Assembly: GCA_947176505.1 (NCBI GenBank)
Contig: CAMWQW010000016.1
Location: forward strand, 32,504 to 96,503
DNA from: an uncultured Lachnospiraceae bacterium
GTDB lineage: Bacteria > Bacillota > Clostridia > Lachnospirales > Lachnospiraceae
Direction of reading: 5' to 3'
DNA length: 64,000 bases
Part shown: positions 44,742-53,898 of the stretch, one piece after another
How positions within the stretch are numbered: the stretch's first letter is position 1
How the letters are laid out: the number at the start of each line of letters is the position of its first letter
Program-made: the position numbers and the translations under genes
The notes under the pieces: model-generated
Told to the model about the DNA's origin: nothing
The model's input: only the letters and a program-made list of their open reading frames with translations
The model's database searches: none

Positions 44742-44909
44742 TATGTTTTGTCAGCGATAAGGACGATAATGTGATTGAGAGCTGCAACCATAATAATTAG
44801 TATATAAATGGCAAAAACACAAATAACTATAAGTAGAAGTGTCTTGCAATCGGGACTGCACATTGATTATGCCGTTACGGTAGATTGCTGACAGAAAGGC
44901 GGAATTAAC

Positions 44910-46820
44910 ATGAAGCACGGGTTTATCAAAGCGGCAGCCATGACTCCTAAGATCAGGGTGGCTGACCCGGAATATAATGCAAAAGAGATCTGCAAAGGAA
45001 TCGAAGAGGCATGTACGCAGGGAGCAAAGATTATTGTCTTTCCGGAGCTGTGCCTGACCGGATATACTTGCGGCGATCTCTTTTTGCAGGAATTATTACT
45101 CATGCAGGCAAAAGAAGCGCTGCGTGTGGTAACGGATGCAACAGAAGGAAGCGATGCGCTGGTGTTTGTGGGACTCCCGCTTGAAAAAGGCGGTAAGCTT
45201 TATAATGTGGCGGCGGTACTGCAAGACGGTGAGGTGCTTGCTTTTATTCCAAAGAAGCATATTCCGTCTTATGCGGAATATTACGAAACAAGGCATTTTA
45301 CGGCAGGTAATGAGGCTCCGGAGACTTATATATATGAGGGAGAAGAGGTACCCTTTGGTACGAATATTTTATTTGAGGCAGATGCGCTCAGCGGATTGAC
45401 GATAGGTTGCGAGATTTGCGAGGATGTCTGGGCGCCGTTATCGCCGGGAACGCTGCATGCACTGGCGGGAGCAACCGTATTGGTGAATCTGTCGGCTTCC
45501 AATGAGACGATTGGTAAGGACGTGTACAGGGAAATGCTGGTGAAGTCGTCCAGTGCCAAGCAGATTGTGGGTTACGTATATTGTTCCGCCGGAGAAGGAG
45601 AGTCTACGCAGGATCTGGTGTTTGGCGGACATAATATCATCGCGGAAAATGGGACGATTCTGGCACAAGCGAAGCGGTTTGTACCGGAAAATGTTTATGC
45701 GGATATCGACATTCACAGACTTTGTCATGAAAGACGCAGGATGTCCACTTATGTACCGAAACGGTGGGAACAGTATTTAACCTTACCGATTCATATGGAG
45801 GAGGAGGAGACCGAACTTACACGTGCTTACGGCGCGCAGCCTTTTGTGCCGGCTGATCAGGAGGAACGTGATAAGCGCTGTGAAGAAATCCTTTCGATTC
45901 AATCTTATGGTCTTAAGAAACGTTATGAGCATACGGGTTGTCAGTCCGCGGTAATCGGTGTTTCGGGAGGGCTGGATTCTGCACTTGCGCTGTTAGTGAC
46001 GGTAAGGGCTTTTGACATGCTGGGGCTGGAGAGACAACAGATTACGGCAGTGACGATGCCTTGTTTTGGCACGACGGACAGAACCTATGATAATGCCTGC
46101 AAATTAGCGGCTATTCTGGGGGTTACGCTTGAGGAGGTTGATATCAAAGAAGCGGTGACTGTGCATTTTAGGGATATCGGACAGGATATGGACAATCATG
46201 ATGTGACTTATGAGAACGGGCAGGCGAGAGAGCGCACCCAGATTCTGATGGATATTGCGAATCGTACAAACGGTATGGTCATCGGAACGGGAGACATGTC
46301 TGAGCTGGCGCTTGGCTGGGCAACTTATAATGGTGATCATATGTCCATGTATGGAGTTAACGTCGGTGTTCCGAAGACGTTGGTACGCCATTTGGTTAGG
46401 TATTATGCGGATACATGCGGCGATGAAGAATTGCGCAGAATTCTTTTAGATGTACTTGACACTCCTGTCAGTCCGGAGCTTTTACCGCCGGTGGACGGTG
46501 TGATTTCACAAAAGACGGAAGCCTTGGTGGGACCTTATGAATTACACGACTTTTTCTTATATTATATGCTGCGCTGTGGTTTTGAGCCGGCTAAAATATA
46601 CAGAATCGCATGTCAATCTTTCCGAGATGTATATGACAAGGATGTCATATTGAAGTGGCTCAAAACCTTTTATAAGAGATTTTTTGCGCAGCAGTTTAAA
46701 CGTTCGTGTCTGCCGGACGGTCCCAAGGTCGGGAGCGTTGCGGTATCTCCGCGAGGAGATTTGCGTATGCCTTCCGATGCCTGTGCCGCAATCTGGTTGA
46801 AACAGGTGGAGACGCTGTAA
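44910..46820 (+). CDS. nadE: Glutamine-dependent NAD+ synthetase
   Basis: 636 residues after AAAGGCGG. It amidates nicotinate adenine dinucleotide to NAD using glutamine. The N-terminal nitrilase-type glutaminase domain has the catalytic triad Glu (FPELCLTGY), Lys (PKKHIPSYAEYYE) and Cys (CEICEDVW). The C-terminal synthetase has the ATP-binding GVSGGLDSALAL and later GTGDMSELALGW. It is the two-domain form, so it does not need free ammonia. It converges with the next gene with 1 base between stop codons. Two TGACA-N4-TGTCA sites lie near its end (46457 and 46634). Confidence 0.96.
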   Translation: MKHGFIKAAAMTPKIRVADPEYNAKEICKGIEEACTQGAKIIVFPELCLTGYTCGDLFLQELLLMQAKEALRVVTDATEGSDALVFVGLPLEKGGKLYNVAAVLQDGEVLAFIPKKHIPSYAEYYETRHFTAGNEAPETYIYEGEEVPFGTNILFEADALSGLTIGCEICEDVWAPLSPGTLHALAGATVLVNLSASNETIGKDVYREMLVKSSSAKQIVGYVYCSAGEGESTQDLVFGGHNIIAENGTILAQAKRFVPENVYADIDIHRLCHERRRMSTYVPKRWEQYLTLPIHMEEEETELTRAYGAQPFVPADQEERDKRCEEILSIQSYGLKKRYEHTGCQSAVIGVSGGLDSALALLVTVRAFDMLGLERQQITAVTMPCFGTTDRTYDNACKLAAILGVTLEEVDIKEAVTVHFRDIGQDMDNHDVTYENGQARERTQILMDIANRTNGMVIGTGDMSELALGWATYNGDHMSMYGVNVGVPKTLVRHLVRYYADTCGDEELRRILLDVLDTPVSPELLPPVDGVISQKTEALVGPYELHDFFLYYMLRCGFEPAKIYRIACQSFRDVYDKDVILKWLKTFYKRFFAQQFKRSCLPDGPKVGSVAVSPRGDLRMPSDACAAIWLKQVETL

Positions 46821-46821
46821 G

Positions 46822-47298
46822 TTATTCCATGCTGTCCTCATCACCTTCATTCTCCAATGCTTTTTCCAGAGAAGCGGTGATGGCATCTAAAAGAATCATG
46901 GACGTGTACTTGCTGTCATCCGAATAGGTAATGCCTTCCAGACTTTGATTTACGATAATCTGATTAGCAAGATCCTCGAATGACGGTTGAATCAATGGAT
47001 ACATGGTCGTCACGGCTTCGTCCAGATTGATGAGGCGTATGGAATTAATGTTTTTCTCGTCCACGGTCACCTCGATTTCCACGATGTTGTCATTCAGGAT
47101 TAAGGAGGTCGTGTATACACCGGGTATGTAGGTGTTTGAGGTAGTCTGCGTCACGGTAGACATAGTCGCTCTTTTTTCCTCTTTCGGCAGGAACATGATG
47201 ATGAGCAGAACGATGAACAAAATACCGAGCACGGCGAAGATTCCGGTATATATTAACTCTTTTACGTGAAGCACAACAATTTTGGTTTTGGAACTCAT
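46822..47298 (-). CDS. Membrane-anchored FMN_bind-like protein
   Basis: 158 residues starting after GGGGAT. One membrane helix (IYTGIFAVLGILFIVLLIIMF) is followed by an extracytoplasmic domain with the order YIPGVYTTSLILND, VEIEVTVDEKNINSIRLI, then QIIVNQSLEGI and SMILLDAITASLEKAL. This order resembles the FMN_bind domain, but the Ser/Thr acceptor region (usually SGAT) reads DDSKYTS, so flavin attachment is doubtful. It lies downstream of the Bce-type permease on the same strand and may be read from the same mRNA. Confidence 0.75.
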   Translation of the reverse strand: MSSKTKIVVLHVKELIYTGIFAVLGILFIVLLIIMFLPKEEKRATMSTVTQTTSNTYIPGVYTTSLILNDNIVEIEVTVDEKNINSIRLINLDEAVTTMYPLIQPSFEDLANQIIVNQSLEGITYSDDSKYTSMILLDAITASLEKALENEGDEDSME

Positions 47299-47373
47299 AC
47301 AATATCCCCATAGAAATTCTTTTTTTACAGTTTATGTGGGGACTTGCGGGTTTATGCATAGCGTGCATGCCGG

Positions 47374-49434
47374 TTATTGTCCGGACTGCGCCGCGTATGT
47401 GCTGCATGGTATGACATTTCTCTTTAAACCGGTATACGCCAGCAGGATGTAGAGCGTGTAAATTGCGAAAAACAGTCCGAGCGTAATCCCCAGAATTACA
47501 CATGGGCGGTTAGCGCCAGTCATAATTTCCGGTTCCACGATGTTTTCAAAGTTCAGAATAAAAGGAACGGTAATGAACAACGGAGGAATTACCGGCATCG
47601 TATAGTAGACGGCGAACTGTGCCTGCAGCGTTTTCAGCATTTCCCTCCGCGCCATGCCAAGCTTGTGCAGCAATATGAATTGCTGCCTGTAGCGATTCAT
47701 TTCACTGAGTTGGTGAATGGTGAGAATCGTTACGGTGGTCATTGTAAGAATCAAAGCCAGATAATAGAGCGGAAAGACAAACATTGCAATCTCGGAGGCT
47801 TCCGCTCTTGTGTTTTGTGATTTTACTGCAATCGTGCCATAGTCATTACCGTCGAATATGCCGCTGTGGGTGGTTCCTGTTTGGTAGAAAATGTCACGCA
47901 GGGCATAGTACTGTGCTTCGCTTAAGGGTTCTCTGGTCATGACGGCATAGCATATGCTGTACACGGCATACTTCTCGACGACGTTGTCTGGCAGTATCAG
48001 AATAAAGTTGTAGCCGTTACCGCCCCATAAGTATTGATTGAAAGTTTCTGTGTGGACATCGCCTAAAGATAGGTTTTCCTTTCTGTGTATGACAGAAGTG
48101 TCATGTATGTCCGACAGTTGATATTCCATGATTCCTGTTTGCAAATAAGGCAGACAGTGAACCAAGTACTGTCCGGGTTCCATTTCGGCTTCCGGATAAC
48201 CGAGCATTGCCCTGAGAGCAGTATAGTCGCTGTATTTCATCACCACATCTGCGTCATAGAAAGAGGAATACTGTGTATTGGCTTCCAGATAATCCGTTAA
48301 AGAGCTATCCTCTGCCAGATAAATAGGGTATTGTAATTCATCGGCAACGGCTAGATTCGTATGGACATAGTCAGAATACTCTGTAAAATTGACAGTCGTG
48401 TCAGTATCAGAGATGAAAAGGTCAAAACAGCACTGCTGCGCCCGAAAATGGAACATACGGCTAAAGAGTATCCCTAGTCCAATGCTGATCAGCACGGCAG
48501 TGAACAGCAAAGAGATGGTTGCCATGACGATACCCATGGTAGCAAGCTTCGCGGAGAGCGTGCGGAAGACGAGCAGCATTTGACGTTTGTATTTATTTGC
48601 CGGACGGTGTTCAAAGTATGCCGGAACGCCGGAAGAAAAGCTGATAAAAAATCCGTAGAGGAATGTAATAATGCAGGCGGCTCCCAAGAAAGAAGGAATT
48701 GCGCTTCCTATCATTAAGAGTAAGGTACCGATTACGCCAAACACGATGGAAATCGCAAAGGTTTTTCGCCGTCGGCTGCTTTTTTGAATCATTTCTTCTT
48801 CATTTACCTTTTCATAATAGATGAGATTGTAGATTTTCATAGAGCGGATGCGTTTCCGGCTCTTTAATTGCGCAAAAAGATATATGAAAGCAAAGTATAC
48901 GAGCGTCAGCCCGACTGCTTTTAGAGAAAATGACAATCCGAAACGGTAGGTGCCGCCAAACAATGTTAGCACGATTGCGCGCAGAATCTGAAATAGAAGG
49001 CTGCCAAGGAATGTTCCCAGCACGAAAGCGGCTCCGCCGATGGTCAGATTTTCCATCATAAAAAGACGGGTCACCTGTTGCGGTTCCAGTCCGATTAGAA
49101 TGTAGGTTCCAAGTTCGCGGCTTCTTTTCGTGAGCATAAATCCGGTTGTGTAATGAACCAGCCAGCCGATGATGCATACGACTACGATGCTGGCGAAAAC
49201 AATCATTGCGGGCAGATAAGCCATGCGCACGGACAGTTCCAGTATTTCCTCTGAAAAGACCAGTCCGTTAAAGGAATAAATCAGAGCGGCAGCCATGACA
49301 ACGGTGACAAAATAGACCAGATAATCTTTGGCTTGTCTTTTGGCATTTCGCAGAGACAATTGATACAATAGGGAATTCTTCCGTTTATTCGAGTCCGCAA
49401 AGCGAACTTGTTCGTTCTTTTTATATAACGTCAC
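47374..49434 (-). CDS. BceB-type ABC permease
   Basis: 686 residues from a GTG at 49434, which has GGGAGG 8 bases upstream; the ATG at 49440 is only 2 bases from that site. It has about ten membrane segments with FtsX-type folds at the N-terminus (TTGFMLTKRSRELGTYILIG) and C-terminus, and one large extracytoplasmic domain (about residues 315-525). This is the layout of BceB-family permeases that free lipid-II-cycle targets from peptide antibiotics and also signal to the kinase. It overlaps the ATPase gene by 14 bases. Two TGACA-N4-TGTCA sites (48090, 48390) lie in the part encoding the large domain. Confidence 0.92.
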   Translation of the reverse strand: MTLYKKNEQVRFADSNKRKNSLLYQLSLRNAKRQAKDYLVYFVTVVMAAALIYSFNGLVFSEEILELSVRMAYLPAMIVFASIVVVCIIGWLVHYTTGFMLTKRSRELGTYILIGLEPQQVTRLFMMENLTIGGAAFVLGTFLGSLLFQILRAIVLTLFGGTYRFGLSFSLKAVGLTLVYFAFIYLFAQLKSRKRIRSMKIYNLIYYEKVNEEEMIQKSSRRRKTFAISIVFGVIGTLLLMIGSAIPSFLGAACIITFLYGFFISFSSGVPAYFEHRPANKYKRQMLLVFRTLSAKLATMGIVMATISLLFTAVLISIGLGILFSRMFHFRAQQCCFDLFISDTDTTVNFTEYSDYVHTNLAVADELQYPIYLAEDSSLTDYLEANTQYSSFYDADVVMKYSDYTALRAMLGYPEAEMEPGQYLVHCLPYLQTGIMEYQLSDIHDTSVIHRKENLSLGDVHTETFNQYLWGGNGYNFILILPDNVVEKYAVYSICYAVMTREPLSEAQYYALRDIFYQTGTTHSGIFDGNDYGTIAVKSQNTRAEASEIAMFVFPLYYLALILTMTTVTILTIHQLSEMNRYRQQFILLHKLGMARREMLKTLQAQFAVYYTMPVIPPLFITVPFILNFENIVEPEIMTGANRPCVILGITLGLFFAIYTLYILLAYTGLKRNVIPCSTYAAQSGQ

Positions 49435-50179
49435 TGACATCACCTCCCAACAGTGCAAGGACATTCAGAATCTCGCGGTAGAATATTGTTCTGTTTCGCC
49501 CGCCGCGAAGTAGTTCGTTGAAGATTTTTCCGTCTTTGAGAAATAATATCCGTGATGCGTAACTGGCGCTGTAGGCGTCATGGGTGACCATGAGAATTGT
49601 TGCGCCCATTTGCTGATTCATCTGCGTCATGATTTCCAGAAGATTCTTGGAGGCTGTGGAATCCAAAGCTCCGGTCGGCTCATCGGCGAGCAGCAGGGAT
49701 TGTCCTGCGACCATGGCTCTGGCGCAAGCGGCGCGCTGCTTCTGACCGCCGGATATCTGATAGGGGAATTTACTGAGAATGTCAGTGATACCAAGTTTTT
49801 CAGACACTTCTATCACTTGGCTTTGCACTGCGTGAGGATCAGAATGGTTCAGCGCGAGGGCAAGACCAATGTTTTCTTCGATGGTCAGGGTATCTAACAG
49901 ATTATAATCCTGAAAGACAAATCCAAGCTTTTCCCGTCTGAAACGGGCAAGTTCACTCTCGGCAAGTTCCGAGATTTCCGTTCCCTCTAAGACGATGCTT
50001 CCGGCGCTCACCGTATCTATTGTGGAAATGCAGTTGAGCAGGGTAGTCTTACCGCTGCCGGAAGCCCCCATAATCGCGATAAATTCACCTTTTTCTACAT
50101 CAAAGCTGACGCGGTCTAAGGCTTTGGTGACGTGATTTTTACTGCCGTAGTATTTTTCAATGTTTTTAACTTGCAGCAT
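49421..50179 (-). CDS. BceA-type ABC transporter ATP-binding protein
   Basis: 252 residues after AAGGAGG. Walker A GASGSGKTTLLN (about residue 35), Q loop FVFQDYNLLDTLT, signature ISGGQKQRAACARAM, Walker B LLLADEPTGALDS and switch THDAYSASYAS are complete, in the MacB/BceA pattern. It forms a module with the permease downstream and the two-component genes upstream. A BceR-like operator palindrome lies 120 bases before its start (50299-50314), so it probably has its own inducible promoter. Confidence 0.95.
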   Translation of the reverse strand: MLQVKNIEKYYGSKNHVTKALDRVSFDVEKGEFIAIMGASGSGKTTLLNCISTIDTVSAGSIVLEGTEISELAESELARFRREKLGFVFQDYNLLDTLTIEENIGLALALNHSDPHAVQSQVIEVSEKLGITDILSKFPYQISGGQKQRAACARAMVAGQSLLLADEPTGALDSTASKNLLEIMTQMNQQMGATILMVTHDAYSASYASRILFLKDGKIFNELLRGGRNRTIFYREILNVLALLGGDVSDVI

Positions 50180-50298
50180 AGAATACCTCCTTTTGACTGG
50201 CTTATTTCATCGCGGGAGCATCTGCGCAGAAGCTCCATAGCTTGATGCAAGCATACAGCGAAAACAAAAAGAATGGTATCGAAGTGGTATTGATTTGT

Positions 50299-50314
50299 CT
50301 TACATTTTTGTAAG
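50299..50314. promoter_or_regulatory. BceR-type operator palindrome
   Basis: CTTACATTTTTGTAAG is a perfect 16-bp palindrome and fits the TNACA-N4-TGTAA consensus known for BceR-family regulators. It overlaps the stop codon of the kinase gene and lies upstream of the ATPase gene, the expected place for inducing the transporter. Confidence 0.8.
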
Positions 50315-51343
50315 AAAAGTGAGCTTTGCGCAGGTTCCTTCGTGCTCAATGGATGTAATCTGCAATCCGATGCCGAGCGAATCGGAGAGCTTGCGGCACA
50401 GATACAGTCCCATTCCGGTGCTGCCGCCTCTGGCACGACCGTTGCTGCCCGTAAAGCCGCGGTCAAATATGCGTGGCAGTTCATGGGCTGGAATACCGAT
50501 GCCGTTATCTGCGACGGTGAGAATAAGCTGCCGTTTGGTGGGGAGTTCGGCGGATATGGTAACGACAGGGCTGTCCTGTGTGTATAAGAAAGCTCTCGGC
50601 TTATAATCGGGCTTGCTCGATTTTGTGTACCGGGCAGCGTTTTGCAAAAGTTGTCCGAGGATGAAACATGTCCACTTGCTGTCGGTGTAGATTTGATGAT
50701 GCAGATTTTCGGTTTCGATGCGTATATTGTTCTGCATAAGCAGAGTACTATAGGTTTGGACGGCTTCCGACACGATTTCTTCGAGATTATATTCCTGAAT
50801 GATGAAATCCTTCTCCGGATTTTCTGCTCTCGCGTAGAATAATGCCCGCTCCACATGGGCTTCGATCAGGGCAAGTTCCTGTGTGAGCCGGCGTCGGGGT
50901 TCAGGATCTATGCCGTGACAGATTAACTTGGCTGCCGTAATAGGGGATTTGATTTCATGTACCCAGCTCTCTACATATTCCCGGTATTCCCGTCTTGCAG
51001 CCTCTGTGTCCGAGACAGCTTCCATCATGGATTTGTAGGAGCGGCGCATGATGGCGAAAAGCTTACGCTCATAGACCGTCTTTTGCGGCGGTATACATTC
51101 GGCAAACAGATATTTCTGGTTCAGACCGGACAAGATATTTTCCAGCTCCATCAGATGAGAACGGGATTTGAAAAAGTCGATGAGAAGTACGGTTATGCGA
51201 ATCAGGCATATCAATACGAATAGAAGAGTGATAATGCCGGGTTGTGTTCCGGTGGCGAAGAGAACGCCTGAGGATGCAGCTAAGATGATTATTTCTAATA
51301 TGATTTTGCCCATACGGTCAGATATAAATTCGTGAAATGTCAT
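50300..51343 (-). CDS. BceS-type intramembrane-sensing histidine kinase
   Basis: 347 residues. The start at 51343 is chosen because AGGAG lies 5 bases upstream; an ATG four codons earlier contains that site. Two membrane helices close together (about 17-32 and 37-57) leave almost no external loop, as in BceS kinases that sense through the transporter. The H-box is ESWVHEIKSPITAAKL (His129). The ATPase domain has LGQLLQNAARYT and ADNGIGIPAHEL, then GSTGMGLYLCRKL. It is encoded 88 bases downstream of its response regulator. Confidence 0.94.
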   Translation of the reverse strand: MTFHEFISDRMGKIILEIIILAASSGVLFATGTQPGIITLLFVLICLIRITVLLIDFFKSRSHLMELENILSGLNQKYLFAECIPPQKTVYERKLFAIMRRSYKSMMEAVSDTEAARREYREYVESWVHEIKSPITAAKLICHGIDPEPRRRLTQELALIEAHVERALFYARAENPEKDFIIQEYNLEEIVSEAVQTYSTLLMQNNIRIETENLHHQIYTDSKWTCFILGQLLQNAARYTKSSKPDYKPRAFLYTQDSPVVTISAELPTKRQLILTVADNGIGIPAHELPRIFDRGFTGSNGRARGGSTGMGLYLCRKLSDSLGIGLQITSIEHEGTCAKLTFLTKM

Positions 51344-51431
51344 ATTTCTCCTCATTTCTGTGTTGCTTTATTGCACAATTGTTGAAAGCGCTTTTCTTTC
51401 AACACGCATCATATTCTAAAATGCCTTTTGA

Positions 51432-52097
51432 TTAAATTTGGTATCCGATTCCACGACGTGTCTTGATATAGTCAGTCAGTCCAAGCTCTTTCAGTTTGTC
51501 CCGCAGTCTTGTGATATTAACGCTGAGGGTGTTGTCGTCAATGTAGATTTTGCTGTTCCACAATGCTTCGATTAAATCCGCACGGGAAACAATTTTTCCG
51601 GCATTCGCCATCAAATATGCCAAAATCTGGATTTCGTTGCGCGTAAGTTCTGTGGTCAGATTGTTGGCTGATGCGGTTCCTTTGGTGGGATTTAAGCGCA
51701 GTCCATTAATTTCCGTATAATCCGGTTCTGCTTTCGGGATGCTCCGGCGTAGAACGACTTTGATGCGGGTCAGCAGAAGTGGAATGTTATAAGGTTTGCT
51801 GATATAGTCATCGCCGCCCATGCAAAGAGCAGCCATTTCGTCTGCCGTGGAGTTGCGGCTGGTGACAAAGATGATAGGAATCTCGCTATCTTGCCGCAGT
51901 TTTGCGCACAGTGCAAGACCATCCTGCCCGGGCAGCCCTAAATCCAATAGAATCAGGTCGGGAGATGCTTCTTTAATCTGCTGTATGATATTATGAAAAG
52001 AGGTAACGGCAATTGACTGATATCCTTCATTTGCAAGCAGGAGCGTCAGCTCTTCACGCACTGCAGGGTCGTCTTCGATAATCATGATTTTCGGCAT
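51432..52097 (-). CDS. BceR-type response regulator (OmpR family)
   Basis: 221 residues after AGGAG. Receiver motifs: IMIIEDDPAVRE, LILLDLGLPGQDG (phosphorylation Asp), IIFVTSRN and ISKPYNIPLLL. The DNA-binding winged helix shows LTRNEIQILAYLMANAGKIV and DDNTLSVNITRLRDKL, then TRRGIGYQI, as in BceR, GraR and relatives. It should activate the adjacent ABC genes through the 50299-50314 palindrome in response to peptide antibiotics. The gene order is regulator, kinase, ATPase, permease. Confidence 0.95.
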   Translation of the reverse strand: MPKIMIIEDDPAVREELTLLLANEGYQSIAVTSFHNIIQQIKEASPDLILLDLGLPGQDGLALCAKLRQDSEIPIIFVTSRNSTADEMAALCMGGDDYISKPYNIPLLLTRIKVVLRRSIPKAEPDYTEINGLRLNPTKGTASANNLTTELTRNEIQILAYLMANAGKIVSRADLIEALWNSKIYIDDNTLSVNITRLRDKLKELGLTDYIKTRRGIGYQI

Positions 52098-52311
52098 AAT
52101 AGTTCTCCTGTTTAAATTTTGGTGTCTGATAGTACACTGTCAAAATCCCATAGCGTTTTTTACATTAAACATGCTTTTATTATGCTTGCACAATACAATA
52201 TGTGGCATTTGGTTTTTGATATAACTTGTATTATACACTATATATAGATAAGTCTACAATAGTGACGGTATTGCGTCAAATACAGGCGGATTGCAGGCGT
52301 AAATCCCCGGC

Positions 52312-52341
52312 TTGACAAACCAGCAAAACAATTGATATGAT
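52312..52341 (+). promoter_or_regulatory. Sigma-A promoter of glnA
   Basis: TTGACA (52312-52317) and TATGAT (52336-52341) with an 18-base spacer. Transcription would start near 52348, leaving a leader of about 150 bases. Upstream of it, 52098-52311 is AT-rich and shows nothing else that I can name. Confidence 0.7.
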
Positions 52342-52350
52342 ATTACGGAA

Positions 52351-52386
52351 CAAGGGCGTTCTTATGATAGGATAAGAATGCCCTTG
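52351..52386 (+). ncRNA. Hexaloop hairpin at the 5' end of the glnA leader
   Basis: CAAGGGCGTTCTTAT (52351-52365) and ATAAGAATGCCCTTG (52372-52386) form a 15-bp stem with one G-T pair and exactly a six-base loop (GATAGG). It starts almost at the predicted +1. A second hairpin TGCAGGCA/TGCCTGCA (52438-52469) lies before the ribosome site. An ANTAR protein gene follows glnA; ANTAR proteins bind hexaloop hairpins, so this may be a control element. Confidence 0.5.
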
Positions 52387-52498
52387 TGTGCGTTTATTAT
52401 AGAAAATACGATTTGTGATAAGAGAATCAAATGTCTGTGCAGGCACGCCGGTTTGGTTTGCTGCCTGCAAAATAAAATGTAGGAAAAAGGAGGCAGTT

Positions 52499-53833
52499 AT
52501 GAGAAAGAATTACACAAAGGAAGATATTATACAACTGGTTGCAGATGAGGATGTGGAATTTATCCGTCTGCAATTTACGGATATCTTCGGTAATCTGAAA
52601 AATGTGGCGATTACAGCCAGTCAGCTTGAGAAGGCGCTTGACAACGAGTGTATGTTTGACGGTTCTTCGATTGAAGGATTTGCGAGGATCGAGGAATCTG
52701 ATATGTATTTATATCCCGATTTTAATACGTTGGAGATTTTTCCGTGGAGACCGCAGCAGGGTAAAGTGGCGAGGATGATCTGTGACGTGTACCGTCCAAA
52801 CGGAAAGCCCTTTGAAGGAGATCCGCGTTACATTTTAAAGCGTGCGATCAAGGAAGCGGAAAAGCTGGGTTATACTTTCGAGGTCGGACCGGAGTGTGAA
52901 TTTTTCTTGTTTAATACGGATGAAAATGCGATGCCGACGACAATTACCCATGAAAAGGCGGGATATTTTGACTTAGGACCGATGGATTTCGGGGAGAACG
53001 CCAGACGGGATATGGTGCTCACTTTAGAAGATATGGGATTTGTCATCGAAGCGTCCCATCATGAAGTGGCTCCGGCACAGCATGAGATAGATTTCCGCTA
53101 TGATGAAGCGCTTTCCACGGCGGACAATATTATGACTTTCAAGCTGGCAGTCAAAACGATTGCCCGCAGACACGGACTACATGCTACTTTTATGCCGAAA
53201 CCGAAATTTGGCGTGAATGGTTCGGGTATGCATATCAACATGTCTTTGTCCAAGGACGGCAAAAATATTTTTGCCGATGAGAGTGACGCATTAGGACTTA
53301 GCCAGACGGCATATTATTTTATCGGCGGTATTATGAAGCACATGAAAGGCATGACGGCAATTACAAATCCTTTAGTCAATTCCTACAAGCGGTTGGTGCC
53401 CGGATATGAAGCGCCGGTTTACATTGCATGGAGCGCTACAAACAGGAGCCCGCTCATTCGCATTCCGGCTACGCGTGGTGAAGGAACGAGAATTGAGCTG
53501 CGCTGTCCCGACCCTTCGGCGAATCCTTATCTGGCGCTGGCGGTATGCCTGCGCGCAGGGCTGGATGGTATCGTGAACCAGATTATGCCGCCGGAGAGCG
53601 TAGACTGTAATATTTTCCGTATGAGTGAGGAGGAAAAAGCAGCCAAGAAGATTGAGGAAATACCGGGTACACTGATTGAGGCTATCTATAATATGGAAGC
53701 GGATGACTTTATACGGGATGTGCTTGGGGAACATGTCTATAATAAGTATATTAAAGCGAAGAAAGAAGAATGGTTCCGCTACCGTATGCAGGTGACAGAT
53801 TGGGAGGTCAACGAGTATCTGAACAATGTGTAA
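52499..53833 (+). CDS. glnA: Glutamine synthetase type I
   Basis: 444 residues, the length of the short GSI-alpha form of Firmicutes. The start at 52499 follows AAGGAGG; a longer in-frame extension is rejected. Motifs: [43 protein letters not shown] (ATP site) and [20 protein letters not shown] (given in parts). The regulatory adenylylation tyrosine of the long form is absent, as expected. It assimilates ammonia into glutamine. The leader has a strong hairpin (52351), and the next gene encodes an ANTAR regulator 65 bases downstream, with no terminator between. Confidence 0.97.
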   Translation: MRKNYTKEDIIQLVADEDVEFIRLQFTDIFGNLKNVAITASQLEKALDNECMFDGSSIEGFARIEESDMYLYPDFNTLEIFPWRPQQGKVARMICDVYRPNGKPFEGDPRYILKRAIKEAEKLGYTFEVGPECEFFLFNTDENAMPTTITHEKAGYFDLGPMDFGENARRDMVLTLEDMGFVIEASHHEVAPAQHEIDFRYDEALSTADNIMTFKLAVKTIARRHGLHATFMPKPKFGVNGSGMHINMSLSKDGKNIFADESDALGLSQTAYYFIGGIMKHMKGMTAITNPLVNSYKRLVPGYEAPVYIAWSATNRSPLIRIPATRGEGTRIELRCPDPSANPYLALAVCLRAGLDGIVNQIMPPESVDCNIFRMSEEEKAAKKIEEIPGTLIEAIYNMEADDFIRDVLGEHVYNKYIKAKKEEWFRYRMQVTDWEVNEYLNNV

Positions 53834-53898
53834 CATCTGCATGGCAGAATGATTAGTGAGTTACACAGGACACAAAACATGGGACGGGAGGTGAGCGT

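Noticed and set aside
52351-52469. Canonical dual-hexaloop ANTAR antiterminator in the glnA leader
   Set aside because: Only one hairpin has a six-base loop, the loop does not show the expected A and G positions, and no terminator overlaps it. Kept only as a hypothesis.
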